16,758 nt of DNA, from the NCBI GenBank assembly GCA_044223895.1, contig JBGALL010000039.1, positions 1 through 16,758 on the forward strand, given 5' to 3'. The notes beneath the pieces are model-generated. The model had not been told where the DNA came from. It did no database searches and saw only the letters and a program-made list of their open reading frames with translations. Shown piece after piece: positions 1 to 5,974 of the stretch. Source of the stretch: CAKZSU01 sp044223895 (lineage in GTDB: Bacteria; Patescibacteriota; Microgenomatia; UBA10105; UBA927). Position numbers and translations under genes: made by a program. How positions within the stretch are numbered: position 1 is the first letter of the stretch; the number at the start of each line of letters is the position of its first letter.

Positions 1-2
1 CG

Positions 3-290
3 GCAGAACAACTTGACACCTGGTTTACGACGTACAGTAACCATTACAGTATTGAACGAGCCAAATTATGGAGAATGGCGGTGTGTGAATCAAACCTAAA
101 ACCAACTGCCCGTAATGGAGACTACGGAGGGTTATATCAGTTTTCGACCAATACCTGGATAGCTACCAGGAGAGCAATGAATCTTGATTCAAATCCAACT
201 CTACGTTTTAATCCAGAAGAAGCAATCAAAACAGCAGCTTTTAAAATATCAACCACAGGACTCTCAGCCTGGCCAAACTGTAACAAGTAA
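3..290 (+). CDS. Transglycosylase-like (Rpf/lysozyme-fold) domain protein, 5' end outside window
   Basis: The reading frame is open from the left edge, so only the C-terminal 95 residues are visible; the ATG at 75 is internal and not the start. The fragment carries a WRMAVCESN segment with the probable catalytic Glu, followed by a GGLYQFSTNTW stretch. This matches the arrangement in resuscitation-promoting-factor/transglycosylase-like domains, where the Glu lies in a CES motif and is followed by G-G-x-x-Q-F-S-x-x-T-W. The family cleaves peptidoglycan glycan strands outside the cytoplasmic membrane. The protein ends soon after the domain, so the catalytic domain is C-terminal and any signal peptide or coiled-coil region would lie upstream. 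It converges with the next gene across 19 bp. Domain identity is fairly secure; the overall protein type is not known. Confidence 0.75.
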   Translation, partial: AEQLDTWFTTYSNHYSIERAKLWRMAVCESNLKPTARNGDYGGLYQFSTNTWIATRRAMNLDSNPTLRFNPEEAIKTAAFKISTTGLSAWPNCNK

Positions 291-309
291 GTGTATTAGA
301 TAATTTGAT

Positions 310-705
310 CTACTTAAGACGAGATAAAATATAATAACTAATCCCACAGACTGATGATGATAGGATTGTCCCCCATATCATGTCTATGACAGTTATCAAT
401 ACTGGCCAATTTTTGATTGTCGCTAAGTTCGTTAAGTCATAGGTTGAATAGGCTATAAGCCCAAATAATCCTCCGAGGATGAGAGCATTACTTAAAGAGT
501 TTTTTTCTAAGGAAGGTGAAATAACAAAGATAACTAAACCTACAATAAACAGGAGATAAAAAATTATTCCCGCAGGCCAGTTTATCGAAGGTTTCATTAA
601 AAATCCAAGTTGTTCTTTATAGAGATTATTCGAGACTACCCCCAACCAGATCATATCGATGATGAAAAATATTGGGAGAGTAACCAAGTATCGTTGGAAA
701 AACAT
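310..705 (-). CDS. DUF2177 family four-helix membrane protein
   Basis: This 131-aa protein has about four hydrophobic segments (roughly residues 5-25, 45-65, 72-92 and 102-125). It carries typical DUF2177 signatures: an early IDMIWLG stretch, a YDLTNLATIKNWP segment between helices 3 and 4, and a second IDMIWG near the end. The function of DUF2177 is not established; it is an inner-membrane protein. Length is normal for the family. The start has no Shine-Dalgarno site; instead a perfect TATAAT (minus strand, 720-715) ends 9 nt before the ATG, suggesting a leader of only 2-3 nt. It is divergent from the VOC gene at 805. Confidence 0.8.
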   Translation of the reverse strand: MFFQRYLVTLPIFFIIDMIWLGVVSNNLYKEQLGFLMKPSINWPAGIIFYLLFIVGLVIFVISPSLEKNSLSNALILGGLFGLIAYSTYDLTNLATIKNWPVLITVIDMIWGTILSSSVCGISYYILSRLK

Positions 706-714
706 AGTATCTTC

Positions 715-720
715 ATTATA
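715..720 (-). promoter_or_regulatory. -10 box of the DUF2177 gene (short-leader promoter)
   Basis: A perfect TATAAT on the minus strand lies 9 nt before the ATG at 705. No convincing -35 box is found 16-18 bp upstream and no SD site is present. The expected start of transcription is about 2-3 nt before the ATG. Confidence 0.5.
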
Positions 721-744
721 CCTTACTTTTACTAATTACATTTC

Positions 745-773
745 TCGACTTACGAGATCAAACTGCTTATAAT
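745..773 (+). promoter_or_regulatory. Promoter of the two-domain VOC gene
   Basis: TCGACT (745-750, 4 of 6 matches to TTGACA) is followed after exactly 17 bp by a perfect TATAAT (768-773). Transcription would begin near 780, giving a leader of about 25 nt that contains the AAAAGGAG ribosome binding site (792-799) five bases before the ATG at 805. A second TATAAT occurs at 783-788 but would place the SD site at the very 5' end. This is a normal leadered gene, in contrast to many others in the window. Confidence 0.55.
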
Positions 774-804
774 TTCTAAAGTTATAATATTAAAAGGAGT
801 TACT

Positions 805-1596
805 ATGTCATATTTTGTCAGTAAATACCCATCGGGAACCTTTTCTTGGGCAGATTTTTTTTCTACCAATGTTTCAGCATCTAAAACCTTTTTAATTGGA
901 CTTTTTGGTTGGACAGCAGAAGACATGCCAACCGAACCTGGTAAACCAGATTACACAATGTTTTCTTTCAATGGAAGGTACGTGGCAGGAGGAAGTCCAA
1001 CTTTTGATCCAAAAATGCCGTCATTTTGGAATAGCTATATTACGGTAGATAATGTCGATGAAACGATAATCAAAGCTGAGAAATTAGGAGGCAAAATTTC
1101 TATGCCTGCTATGGAAGTTTTACAAGCAGGAAGGATGGCTACCATTCAAGACCCTACGGGAGCCATGGTGTGTTTGTGGCAACCTAAAAATCATATAGGT
1201 GCAGGAATAATTAATACTGTAGGAGCTATGTGTTGGAATGAGTTGTATACCAAGGATGTTACAAAAGCTCAAGAGTTTTACTCTCAATTATTTGGCTGGT
1301 CATATGAAACCCCTGATGATATGGATGGTTATATTGTTATTAAAAATAATGGTCGAAGTAATGGAGGAATATTTGCTTTAACGCCAGAAATGGAAGCTAT
1401 GCCTCCAAATTGGACTGTTTATTTTACCGTCAAAAATCTTGATGAATCTGTAAAAAAAACTAAAGTATTGGGGGGAACGATTTGCATGCCTTCAAAAAAT
1501 ATTTCTATTGGGAAAATTGCAATGGTGGCTGACCCTGCAGGAGCGACAATTATGTTATTGGAAATGTCTATCCCCCCTACCGAGTGGACTGAATAA
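805..1596 (+). CDS. VOC (glyoxalase/bleomycin-resistance) family protein with two tandem domains
   Basis: The 263-aa protein holds two consecutive VOC domains, about residues 8-126 and 138-256. Each shows the family layout: an opening WADFFSTN or CWNELYTKD strand, an FL/FYxxLFGW helix end (LFGWTAED and LFGWSYET), a central NW/W-x-x-Y-x-TV strand, and a closing DPTGA/DPAGA-x-x-x-L strand. Tandem-domain members of this type (Cfp30B-like) are common in soil bacteria. The fold binds metal-dependent or metal-free small-molecule substrates; the substrate here cannot be told. It is cytosolic, with no signal peptide. Start choice is supported by a strong AAAAGGAG site. It ends one base from the convergent CatE-like gene. 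Confidence 0.85.
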   Translation: MSYFVSKYPSGTFSWADFFSTNVSASKTFLIGLFGWTAEDMPTEPGKPDYTMFSFNGRYVAGGSPTFDPKMPSFWNSYITVDNVDETIIKAEKLGGKISMPAMEVLQAGRMATIQDPTGAMVCLWQPKNHIGAGIINTVGAMCWNELYTKDVTKAQEFYSQLFGWSYETPDDMDGYIVIKNNGRSNGGIFALTPEMEAMPPNWTVYFTVKNLDESVKKTKVLGGTICMPSKNISIGKIAMVADPAGATIMLLEMSIPPTEWTE

Positions 1597-1597
1597 A

Positions 1598-2125
1598 TTA
1601 AGATTTTTTCTGAGCTTCTCTTAATAACCCTTGAATATCAAGTTGTTTACTTGTGAAGGCAAGATTCCCTTTATCATTTAAGGGCCAGACTTCTGCATCT
1701 CTGTCCCAATATAATTCTAAACCATTATTATCTGGATCTCGTAAATATAACGCTTCATGTGTTCCGTGATCGTTAACACCATCCAAAGGCCAGCCAGATT
1801 CTATTAACCTATGAAGAGCATCTCCTAATAACGCTCGGGTCGGATAACGTATGGCAACGTGATATAGGCCAGTCGTCCCTAATGCAGGCGGCTGTCCCCC
1901 TTCTGATTCCCAAGTATTAAAAGCTAAATGATGGTGATAGCCACCAGAGGATAAAAAAATTGCTGAAGGCATTCTGGCAATGACATCAAACCCCAAGATT
2001 GAAACATAAAAATCGTAAATTCCCTCAATGTTCGCTGTTTTTAAATGAACATGACCAATGTCCACCCCTTCAGCAATAGGTTTTTTACTACGCTCTAGCG
2101 GTTTTATTCGAGAATTTTTTTTCAT
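1598..2125 (-). CDS. CatE-like VOC family protein (extradiol dioxygenase fold)
   Basis: A 175-aa single-polypeptide VOC protein resembling the CatE/ring-cleavage dioxygenase branch. Two half-domains are visible: GHVHLKTANIEGIYDFY through the YHHHLAFNTW segment, then GLYHVAIRYP through NNGLELYWDRD. The putative metal ligands are His of GHVHL, His of LYHVA and Glu of LELYWD, so metal binding looks intact. The catalysed reaction is unknown; catechol cleavage is a family possibility only. The ATG at 2125 was chosen because it overlaps the upstream TGA stop as ATGA, suggesting translational coupling; a GTG 15 nt upstream (2140) is an alternative. No Shine-Dalgarno site precedes either. It is the last gene of the 3259-to-1598 run. 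Confidence 0.8.
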   Translation of the reverse strand: MKKNSRIKPLERSKKPIAEGVDIGHVHLKTANIEGIYDFYVSILGFDVIARMPSAIFLSSGGYHHHLAFNTWESEGGQPPALGTTGLYHVAIRYPTRALLGDALHRLIESGWPLDGVNDHGTHEALYLRDPDNNGLELYWDRDAEVWPLNDKGNLAFTSKQLDIQGLLREAQKKS

Positions 2126-2697
2126 GATGGTTGATAACACAACAAAACATTTCCGTTTTTAAAAACTCTGGTATTAATAAGTTTTAATTTTTGTTGATTT
2201 GCGACATTCTCAAACAATAACTTCCCTCTCTCAAGGATAACAGGGTTAATCATCAACCGATATTCATCGATTAACCCCAAATTTGTAAAGGATTGAACAA
2301 TTGTGCCACTGCCAAAAATCGCCATATCTCCACGTTGCTGTTTTAACTCTTTAATGTATGTGGAATCAATATCGTGTAACAAGGTGATATTTTGCCAATG
2401 AGGTTTTTCTAGTACTTCTTTAAGGGTTCTTGAAAAGACAATTTTTTTAACAGTATTTATTGAATGACCAATCTCTTTATCTTCTTTTGACATGGGAGAA
2501 TCGACTTCAGCACCTGGCCAGAAACTTTCAAAAAGCTGATAGGTCTTTCTGCCAAAAATAAGCCTCTTAAATGACTTGGTATGCTCGACAGCAAAGTCAT
2601 TAAATTCATTGTCCACACTATGCCATGAGATATCATCATTTTCACCTACATAATAGCCATTGAGAGTAAGCATGTTAAAAACAATAATTTTACCCAT
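2122..2697 (-). CDS. Dihydrofolate reductase-like (RibD C-terminal domain) protein
   Basis: This 191-aa protein has the DHFR/RibD-C fold layout: an initial strand KIIVFNMLTLNGY, a RLIFGRKTYQLFESFWP motif, a KKIVFSRTL segment and a GDMAIFGSGTIVQSF stretch followed by a DEYRLMINPVIL strand. This set belongs to the YyaP-type 'dihydrofolate reductase family' that occurs in small accessory clusters; it is probably an NAD(P)H-dependent reductase of unknown substrate rather than the essential FolA. Its AGGGAGG ribosome binding site lies 8 nt upstream, inside the end of the phosphoesterase gene, whose stop codon is separated by a single base. The downstream CatE-like gene overlaps by 4 bp (ATGA). Cytosolic. 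Confidence 0.85.
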   Translation of the reverse strand: MGKIIVFNMLTLNGYYVGENDDISWHSVDNEFNDFAVEHTKSFKRLIFGRKTYQLFESFWPGAEVDSPMSKEDKEIGHSINTVKKIVFSRTLKEVLEKPHWQNITLLHDIDSTYIKELKQQRGDMAIFGSGTIVQSFTNLGLIDEYRLMINPVILERGKLLFENVANQQKLKLINTRVFKNGNVLLCYQPS

Positions 2698-2698
2698 G

Positions 2699-3259
2699 TT
2701 ACCGACCTCCCTCTTCGATTATTTCTTTCATTGATCGATTAGTACTGGCAGAATAATCGTAATCTTTTGCATCATATCCTTCTTGAATATGACTATCTTT
2801 ATGTTTTATAAGTAGCCAGGAGTTTTTTGGACCAAAACCTCTGGTTTTTACCAGAGCAAATGAACCTTGTAACTTTTTCCCTTGTAACTGGAATTTTATT
2901 TCTCCTTTTTCTAATCCCTGCTTCATAACTTGCATACCTTCGATGGAATCATCTATCTGAGCTAATTTTCCTTTGGCTATTTCTCTTTCTGGGATATAAA
3001 GACCTTCATCCCAGATCATTACTCCACCAGCTCCATATGCACCTTCGGGAATTACTCCTTCGAAATGACGATATTCAATATCATGTTCGGTTGTTTCCAT
3101 AGCTAATCGCTTCAGAGCAGGATCCAAAGTCGGACCTTTAGGGATAGCCCATGAAGGCATCGTATTTCCTATCTGCAAACGAAAATCATAGTGAAGACGG
3201 GTGGCAGCGTGTTTATGAATAACAAATACAAATTCTTCTAAAGATTTTTGTTTACTCAT
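2699..3259 (-). CDS. Stand-alone LigD-type 3'-phosphoesterase (PE) domain protein
   Basis: The 186-aa protein is a complete LigD N-terminal-type phosphoesterase domain with no ligase or polymerase domain attached. The active-site pattern known from Pseudomonas LigD is conserved: His17, His23, Asp25 and Arg27 in the KHAATRLHYDFRL segment, and His59 and Tyr63 in EHDIEY, with the spacing of H42/H48/D50/R52/H84/Y88. The FEGVIPEGAYGAG and GFGPKNSWLLIKH segments are also typical. The family removes 3'-terminal ribonucleotides and 3'-phosphates at DNA ends, usually in end joining. No Ku or LigD partner is in the window. There is no SD site; TTGAAA-17 bp-CACAAT (3299-3271, minus strand) could drive a near-leaderless mRNA of the phosphoesterase-reductase-VOC run. 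Confidence 0.88.
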   Translation of the reverse strand: MSKQKSLEEFVFVIHKHAATRLHYDFRLQIGNTMPSWAIPKGPTLDPALKRLAMETTEHDIEYRHFEGVIPEGAYGAGGVMIWDEGLYIPEREIAKGKLAQIDDSIEGMQVMKQGLEKGEIKFQLQGKKLQGSFALVKTRGFGPKNSWLLIKHKDSHIQEGYDAKDYDYSASTNRSMKEIIEEGGR

Positions 3260-3270
3260 ACTGGTTTACT

Positions 3271-3299
3271 ATTGTGATTTTGGTTAAATAAGTTTTCAA
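3271..3299 (-). promoter_or_regulatory. Possible promoter of the phosphoesterase-reductase-VOC run
   Basis: On the minus strand TTGAAA (3299-3294, 5 of 6) is followed after 17 bp by CACAAT (3276-3271, 4 of 6). The start of transcription would fall about 4-5 nt before the ATG at 3259, where no ribosome binding site is seen. Confidence 0.35.
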
Positions 3300-3313
3300 G
3301 ATCATAGGATTTT

Positions 3314-3781
3314 TTAAGTGCCCTGATAAGCTTTTTGAAGACCAGCAATATCTATTTTTTTCATCTGGAGCATGGCCTGGGTTACTCTTCCAGCTTTTTC
3401 TTTATCTGGATCTCCCATTAACTCACCCAATTGTTTGGGAACGATTTGCCACGAGACTCCGTATTTATCTTTCAACCAACCACACATACTTTCTTCCCCA
3501 CCATCAGCTGTCAACCTATCCCAGTAGTAGTTCACTTCCTCTTGATCTTTACAGTCCACAACAAAAGAAATAGCTTCTGTAAATTTGAACATCGGGCCAG
3601 CACTCATAAGAGTAAAATCTTGACCAAATAATTCGACACTTACAATTTCTACAGTACCTGAAGGTGTGTCCCCCAGGCTACTAACATTTTTTATTTTTGA
3701 ATCTTTAAAAATCGATATGTAATATTCTGCCACTTTGTTTGCATCTTTTTCGAACCAGAGAAATGGAGTAATTTTTTGCAT
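3314..3781 (-). CDS. PhnB-like VOC family protein
   Basis: The 155-aa protein begins KITPFLWFEKDANKVAEYY and continues with ISIFKDSKI, a GTVEIVSVELFGQDFTLMSAG stretch, a WDRLTADGG helix and the closing KDKYGVSWQIVPKQL. This is the PhnB/'3-demethylubiquinone-9 3-methyltransferase' domain set, now regarded as a VOC subfamily without methyltransferase activity. The C-terminal KAGRVTQAMLQMKKIDIAGLQKAY tail is a family hallmark. The true substrate is unknown. A GAAAGGA ribosome binding site sits 6 nt before the ATG. It follows the SRPBCC gene by 14 nt, and such proteins commonly travel with ArsR-SRPBCC pairs. Cytosolic, full length. Confidence 0.87.
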   Translation of the reverse strand: MQKITPFLWFEKDANKVAEYYISIFKDSKIKNVSSLGDTPSGTVEIVSVELFGQDFTLMSAGPMFKFTEAISFVVDCKDQEEVNYYWDRLTADGGEESMCGWLKDKYGVSWQIVPKQLGELMGDPDKEKAGRVTQAMLQMKKIDIAGLQKAYQGT

Positions 3782-3795
3782 AGATTTCCTTTCTT

Positions 3796-4302
3796 TTAAA
3801 TTTTGATATATTTTTTATTGGTTGACTCTAATAGTTCATCGAGTTTTTCATAGCCTTCATTTACCCCGGTTTCCATTCCGCTTTGGATCATTCCATCACG
3901 ATCCGCAACTGACTGAAAAACTGAGTGAGCAGTCATCCGAGTTCTCCCTTCTGGCAACTCTTCTAAGGTAAGGGTCTCTAAGGCTACATGCCCTGATTCG
4001 GGTAATCCTTCAAACTCAAAGGTGCCGATAATTCTTGAGGGAGAAGTAACTTCATGATTCACCCCATGGAATCCGTACGAATTTCCATTACTATCAGTAT
4101 GTATGTATCGCCACGAACCGCCACTTCGAGGTTCAAATTTTTCTATTTTCATAGTCAAACCACGTGGTCCCAACCATTGGACATACAAATCAGGATCAGT
4201 ATAGGCTTTGAAAACTAATTCCCTTGGGGCATCGAATTCTCGAGTTATCAGAATATCTGGTTTACCGGGTTCAGCCGTAATTGTCGTTTTATTTTTTGAC
4301 AT
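3796..4302 (-). CDS. SRPBCC/AHSA1-family protein paired with ArsR regulator
   Basis: A 168-aa START-like protein of the AHSA1 (activator of Hsp90 ATPase homology) group. It shows TREFDAPRELVFKAYTDPDLY, WLGPRGLTM, a GGSWRYIHTD strand and the closing helix GVNEGYEKLDELL. In bacteria these proteins form a hydrophobic ligand-binding cavity and are typically encoded directly after an ArsR-type repressor, as here (23-nt gap). The ligand is unknown. A strong AAGGAGGT ribosome binding site precedes the ATG by 5 nt, which fits an internal gene of an operon starting at 4667. Full length, no signal peptide. Confidence 0.88.
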   Translation of the reverse strand: MSKNKTTITAEPGKPDILITREFDAPRELVFKAYTDPDLYVQWLGPRGLTMKIEKFEPRSGGSWRYIHTDSNGNSYGFHGVNHEVTSPSRIIGTFEFEGLPESGHVALETLTLEELPEGRTRMTAHSVFQSVADRDGMIQSGMETGVNEGYEKLDELLESTNKKYIKI

Positions 4303-4325
4303 ATCTACCTCCTTAGTAAATGGTT

Positions 4326-4667
4326 TTATAAGTATCTATTATTTTTAGCTTTTGAAAGCTTCCTTTTTTCACGCTCCAATAATGTGTCTAACGCATCAAA
4401 TCGTTCATCCCACAATTTCTTCATACGTTGCACCCATCCATCAAATTCATCAATTTTAGCTTTGTTTATGGTATACATCCGTTGTTGAGCTCGCTTCTCT
4501 ACCGTTACTAAATTTGCCTCCCGCAATACTTTTAAATGTTGAGATATTGCTGGGGCACTGACAGAAAAGTTGTCACAAATCTCCGAAGCAGACAATTGAT
4601 CGCTCCCGGCTAATATTTCAATTATGGTCCGGCGAGTGGGATCAGCAAGTGCAGAAAAAATGTCCAT
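4326..4667 (-). CDS. ArsR-family winged-helix transcriptional regulator
   Basis: This 113-aa protein is a classical small ArsR-type repressor: IFSALADPTRRTIIEIL opening helix, SASEICDNFSVSAPAISQHLKVL helix-turn-helix (about residues 26-50) and a wing ending QQRMYTIN. The C-terminal helix (FDGWVQRMKKLWDERFDAL) is like that of ArsR proteins linked to SRPBCC partners. No cysteine metal-binding motif such as ELCVCDL is present, so metal sensing is unlikely and an organic ligand or stress signal is more probable. It heads the ArsR-SRPBCC-PhnB unit. No SD site exists; the promoter places transcription start at the ATG, and a 12-bp palindrome in the promoter suggests autoregulation. Confidence 0.9.
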   Translation of the reverse strand: MDIFSALADPTRRTIIEILAGSDQLSASEICDNFSVSAPAISQHLKVLREANLVTVEKRAQQRMYTINKAKIDEFDGWVQRMKKLWDERFDALDTLLEREKRKLSKAKNNRYL

Positions 4668-4673
4668 AGTTAG

Positions 4674-4702
4674 ATATTAAAGAATTCACTTAATTAAGTC
4701 AA
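4674..4702 (-). promoter_or_regulatory. Leaderless promoter of the arsR-type operon
   Basis: On the minus strand TTGACT (4702-4697, 5 of 6) is followed after exactly 17 bp by TAATAT (4679-4674, 4 of 6), which ends 6 nt before the ATG at 4667. Transcription starting about 7 nt after the -10 box would begin on the start codon. Confidence 0.6.
4688..4699. promoter_or_regulatory. Candidate ArsR operator palindrome
   Basis: ACTTAATTAAGT is a perfect 12-bp palindrome that covers the -35/spacer junction of the arsR promoter. The half-site ACTTAAT recurs at 4704-4710. ArsR-family dimers bind AT-rich palindromes of this size in their own promoters, so autorepression is plausible; binding itself is inferred. 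Confidence 0.45.
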
Positions 4703-4749
4703 TACTTAATACCAGACCAGAGAGTATTTTAGTTTTGAAGGAAAAAGAT

Positions 4750-4767
4750 TATAATTCCCCCAGAGGT
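4750..4767 (+). promoter_or_regulatory. -10 box and ribosome binding site of the excalibur gene
   Basis: A perfect TATAAT lies at 4750-4755 without a clear -35 box. AGAGGT (4762-4767) ends 7 nt before the ATG at 4775. The leader would be only about 13 nt. Confidence 0.4.
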
Positions 4768-4774
4768 ACTTATT

Positions 4775-5269
4775 ATGACAACACATAACTCAGAGACAGA
4801 TCAATCAACAGCAGCTCACCAAAACTCATCAAAAACCAATTTGCGCGGAAATAGAAAGTTTAGACTAGGACTGATACTTGTTCTCTTAGCGATTGTGGCG
4901 GTACTATTTATATTTTTCCAAAAAGCTCGCGTTGCTTTAGCCATTGCCTTTATCGCACTTCTAGCAGCCTTTGGACTTGAAGCGTCCAAAAATGATTTTG
5001 ATTTAGGCAAACTTCTTCAAACCCGGTCTCTTCAGGAGTCAAAAGTATCCCGTGATGAAAGCGGAAATATTTTGTTTGATAAATTAGGCAACATCACCAC
5101 AGATGCAACCCAGGGTAAAAAAGCTGATGATTATAATTGTGATGACTTCTCTACCCGACCTGAAGCTCAGACATTTTTTGAAAAAGTTGGTGGAACTAAA
5201 AATGATCTGAATAGACTTGATGGCGATAAAGATGGAGAAGCTTGTGAAAGTTTACCTAAAGGAAAGTAA
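4775..5269 (+). CDS. Membrane-anchored excalibur calcium-binding domain protein
   Basis: The 164-aa protein has a polar N-terminus of about 28 residues, two close hydrophobic segments (about 31-48 and 52-67) and an acidic C-terminal domain. That domain holds DYNCDDFSTRPEAQTFF and LDGDKDGEACE, which together form the excalibur motif: a short calcium-binding DxDxDGxxCE loop with two cysteines that may form a disulfide. Excalibur domains are extracellular and often attached to surface or nuclease proteins; here no enzyme domain accompanies it. A 'DKLGNITTD' stretch precedes the domain. It is divergent from arsR and ends in a hairpin shared with the DUF1801 gene. Domain call is strong; function is unknown. 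Confidence 0.85.
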   Translation: MTTHNSETDQSTAAHQNSSKTNLRGNRKFRLGLILVLLAIVAVLFIFFQKARVALAIAFIALLAAFGLEASKNDFDLGKLLQTRSLQESKVSRDESGNILFDKLGNITTDATQGKKADDYNCDDFSTRPEAQTFFEKVGGTKNDLNRLDGDKDGEACESLPKGK

Positions 5270-5298
5270 TAAGACATACCTTCGACTATTACTTTTTT
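5263..5298. terminator. Bidirectional intrinsic terminator between the convergent excalibur and DUF1801 genes
   Basis: AAAGTAATA (5263-5271) pairs with TATTACTTT (5287-5295) around a 15-nt loop, and a run of six T (5293-5298) follows in the plus direction. The two stop codons (5267-5269 plus, 5291-5289 minus) lie inside the two stem arms. The stem is AT-rich, so strength is uncertain; the minus-direction T run is only three bases. Confidence 0.5.
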
Positions 5299-5648
5299 GA
5301 ATTTGCCTCATTTATTTTCATTCGGGCTTTGACTAATTTTTTTATAAGTCCGATTGGAAGTTTTTTATCCAAAGGGAATTGTATGGTAGCTTTCGCTGTT
5401 TTATACGCTTTTAGCTCACTAGCGTGTTCTGCAATAACCGGAGGTGGGATATATAAACCAATATGGTTTTTGGAAAAGGCAAAATAAACGAGTCTTCCTT
5501 TGTATCCATAATACGGCATACCGTAACTTAGTTTTTCTTCGGCCTTGGGAACAACTGTTTTTATAGTTGATCGTAATTCCTTAAGAGTTTTTTGTAATTC
5601 TTTTGGGGCACTTACAATATAATCTTCTACAGTTTTTAGAGCATTCAT
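5289..5648 (-). CDS. DUF1801 (YdhG/iron-chaperone-like) family protein
   Basis: A 119-aa cytosolic protein with the DUF1801 signatures: TVEDYIVSAPKE opening helix, LRSTIKTVVPKAEEKLSYGMPYY, the VYFAFSKNHIGLYI strand pair and the ending TAKATIQFPLDKKLP with a basic helix. The fold resembles Fra/YdhG 'iron chaperone-like' proteins, but biochemical function is not well settled. Length is normal. The start has no SD site; TATATT on the minus strand (5661-5656) ends 7 nt before the ATG, with TTGTCT (5685-5680) 18 bp further upstream, so it may be separately transcribed as a leaderless message even though the preceding gene ends only 16 nt away. Confidence 0.87.
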   Translation of the reverse strand: MNALKTVEDYIVSAPKELQKTLKELRSTIKTVVPKAEEKLSYGMPYYGYKGRLVYFAFSKNHIGLYIPPPVIAEHASELKAYKTAKATIQFPLDKKLPIGLIKKLVKARMKINEANSKK

Positions 5649-5655
5649 AATAGGT

Positions 5656-5685
5656 AATATATATTTATTTATGAGAGAAAGACAA
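5656..5685 (-). promoter_or_regulatory. Candidate leaderless promoter of the DUF1801 gene
   Basis: TTGTCT (5685-5680, 4 of 6), an 18-bp spacer and TATATT (5661-5656, 5 of 6) precede the ATG at 5648 by 7 nt on the minus strand. It overlaps the last codons of the upstream gene. Confidence 0.4.
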
Positions 5686-5952
5686 TCCTTTTTGCTTTAA
5701 AGATTCTTTTAATATCCCTAACGCTTTGGTTCCAAAACCATGAAGATCTAGTAACTGTTCCTCAGTATATTTCGTTAATTGAGATAGCTTAGTTATTCCT
5801 AGACTATTTATAGCTCGAAAAGCAGGCGCACTAATCTTGGGAAATTCTGTGCCGTACTTCTCTTCTATTTCTTGTTTTGAACACAAGGGACACACGGGAC
5901 AATCGCTTGTCTTTTCAAATGTATGACCATTTTTACAGTGTTTTATTGCCAT
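5665..5952 (-). CDS. Small zinc-ribbon protein with RNA polymerase alpha C-terminal-like helix-hairpin-helix domain
   Basis: This 95-aa protein joins two parts. The N-terminus has Cys6, His10, Cys18, Cys21 and Cys24 in a CKNGHTF...CPVCPLC arrangement, a likely zinc ribbon. The C-terminus (about 42-92) reads PAFRAINSLGITKLSQL, then YTEEQLLDLHGFGTKALGIL, which is the helix-hairpin-helix fold of the RNA polymerase alpha-subunit C-terminal domain (RPs-alpha-CTD). Small proteins of this kind are known beside DUF1801 genes. A nucleic-acid-binding or transcription-related role is plausible but unproven. The start lies exactly 6 nt after a perfect TATAAT and has no SD site. It is divergent from the KOW gene. 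Confidence 0.8.
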   Translation of the reverse strand: MAIKHCKNGHTFEKTSDCPVCPLCSKQEIEEKYGTEFPKISAPAFRAINSLGITKLSQLTKYTEEQLLDLHGFGTKALGILKESLKQKGLSFSHK

Positions 5953-5974
5953 CTACTAATTATATAATTTAATT
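5953..5974. promoter_or_regulatory. Divergent leaderless promoter with overlapping -10 boxes
   Basis: The whole gap between two divergent start codons is 22 bp. On the plus strand TATAAT (5963-5968) ends 6 nt before the ATG at 5975. On the minus strand TATAAT (5964-5959) ends 6 nt before the ATG at 5952. The two hexamers share two base pairs, so the polymerases must compete, and each -35 region would lie inside the other gene. -35 matches are weak on both sides. Confidence 0.65.

Noticed and set aside
1597..1625. ATTAAGA/TCTTAAT inverted repeat at the convergent VOC gene ends as a terminator.
   Set aside because: The stem is AT-rich, the loop is 15 nt and no T run follows the second arm on either strand.
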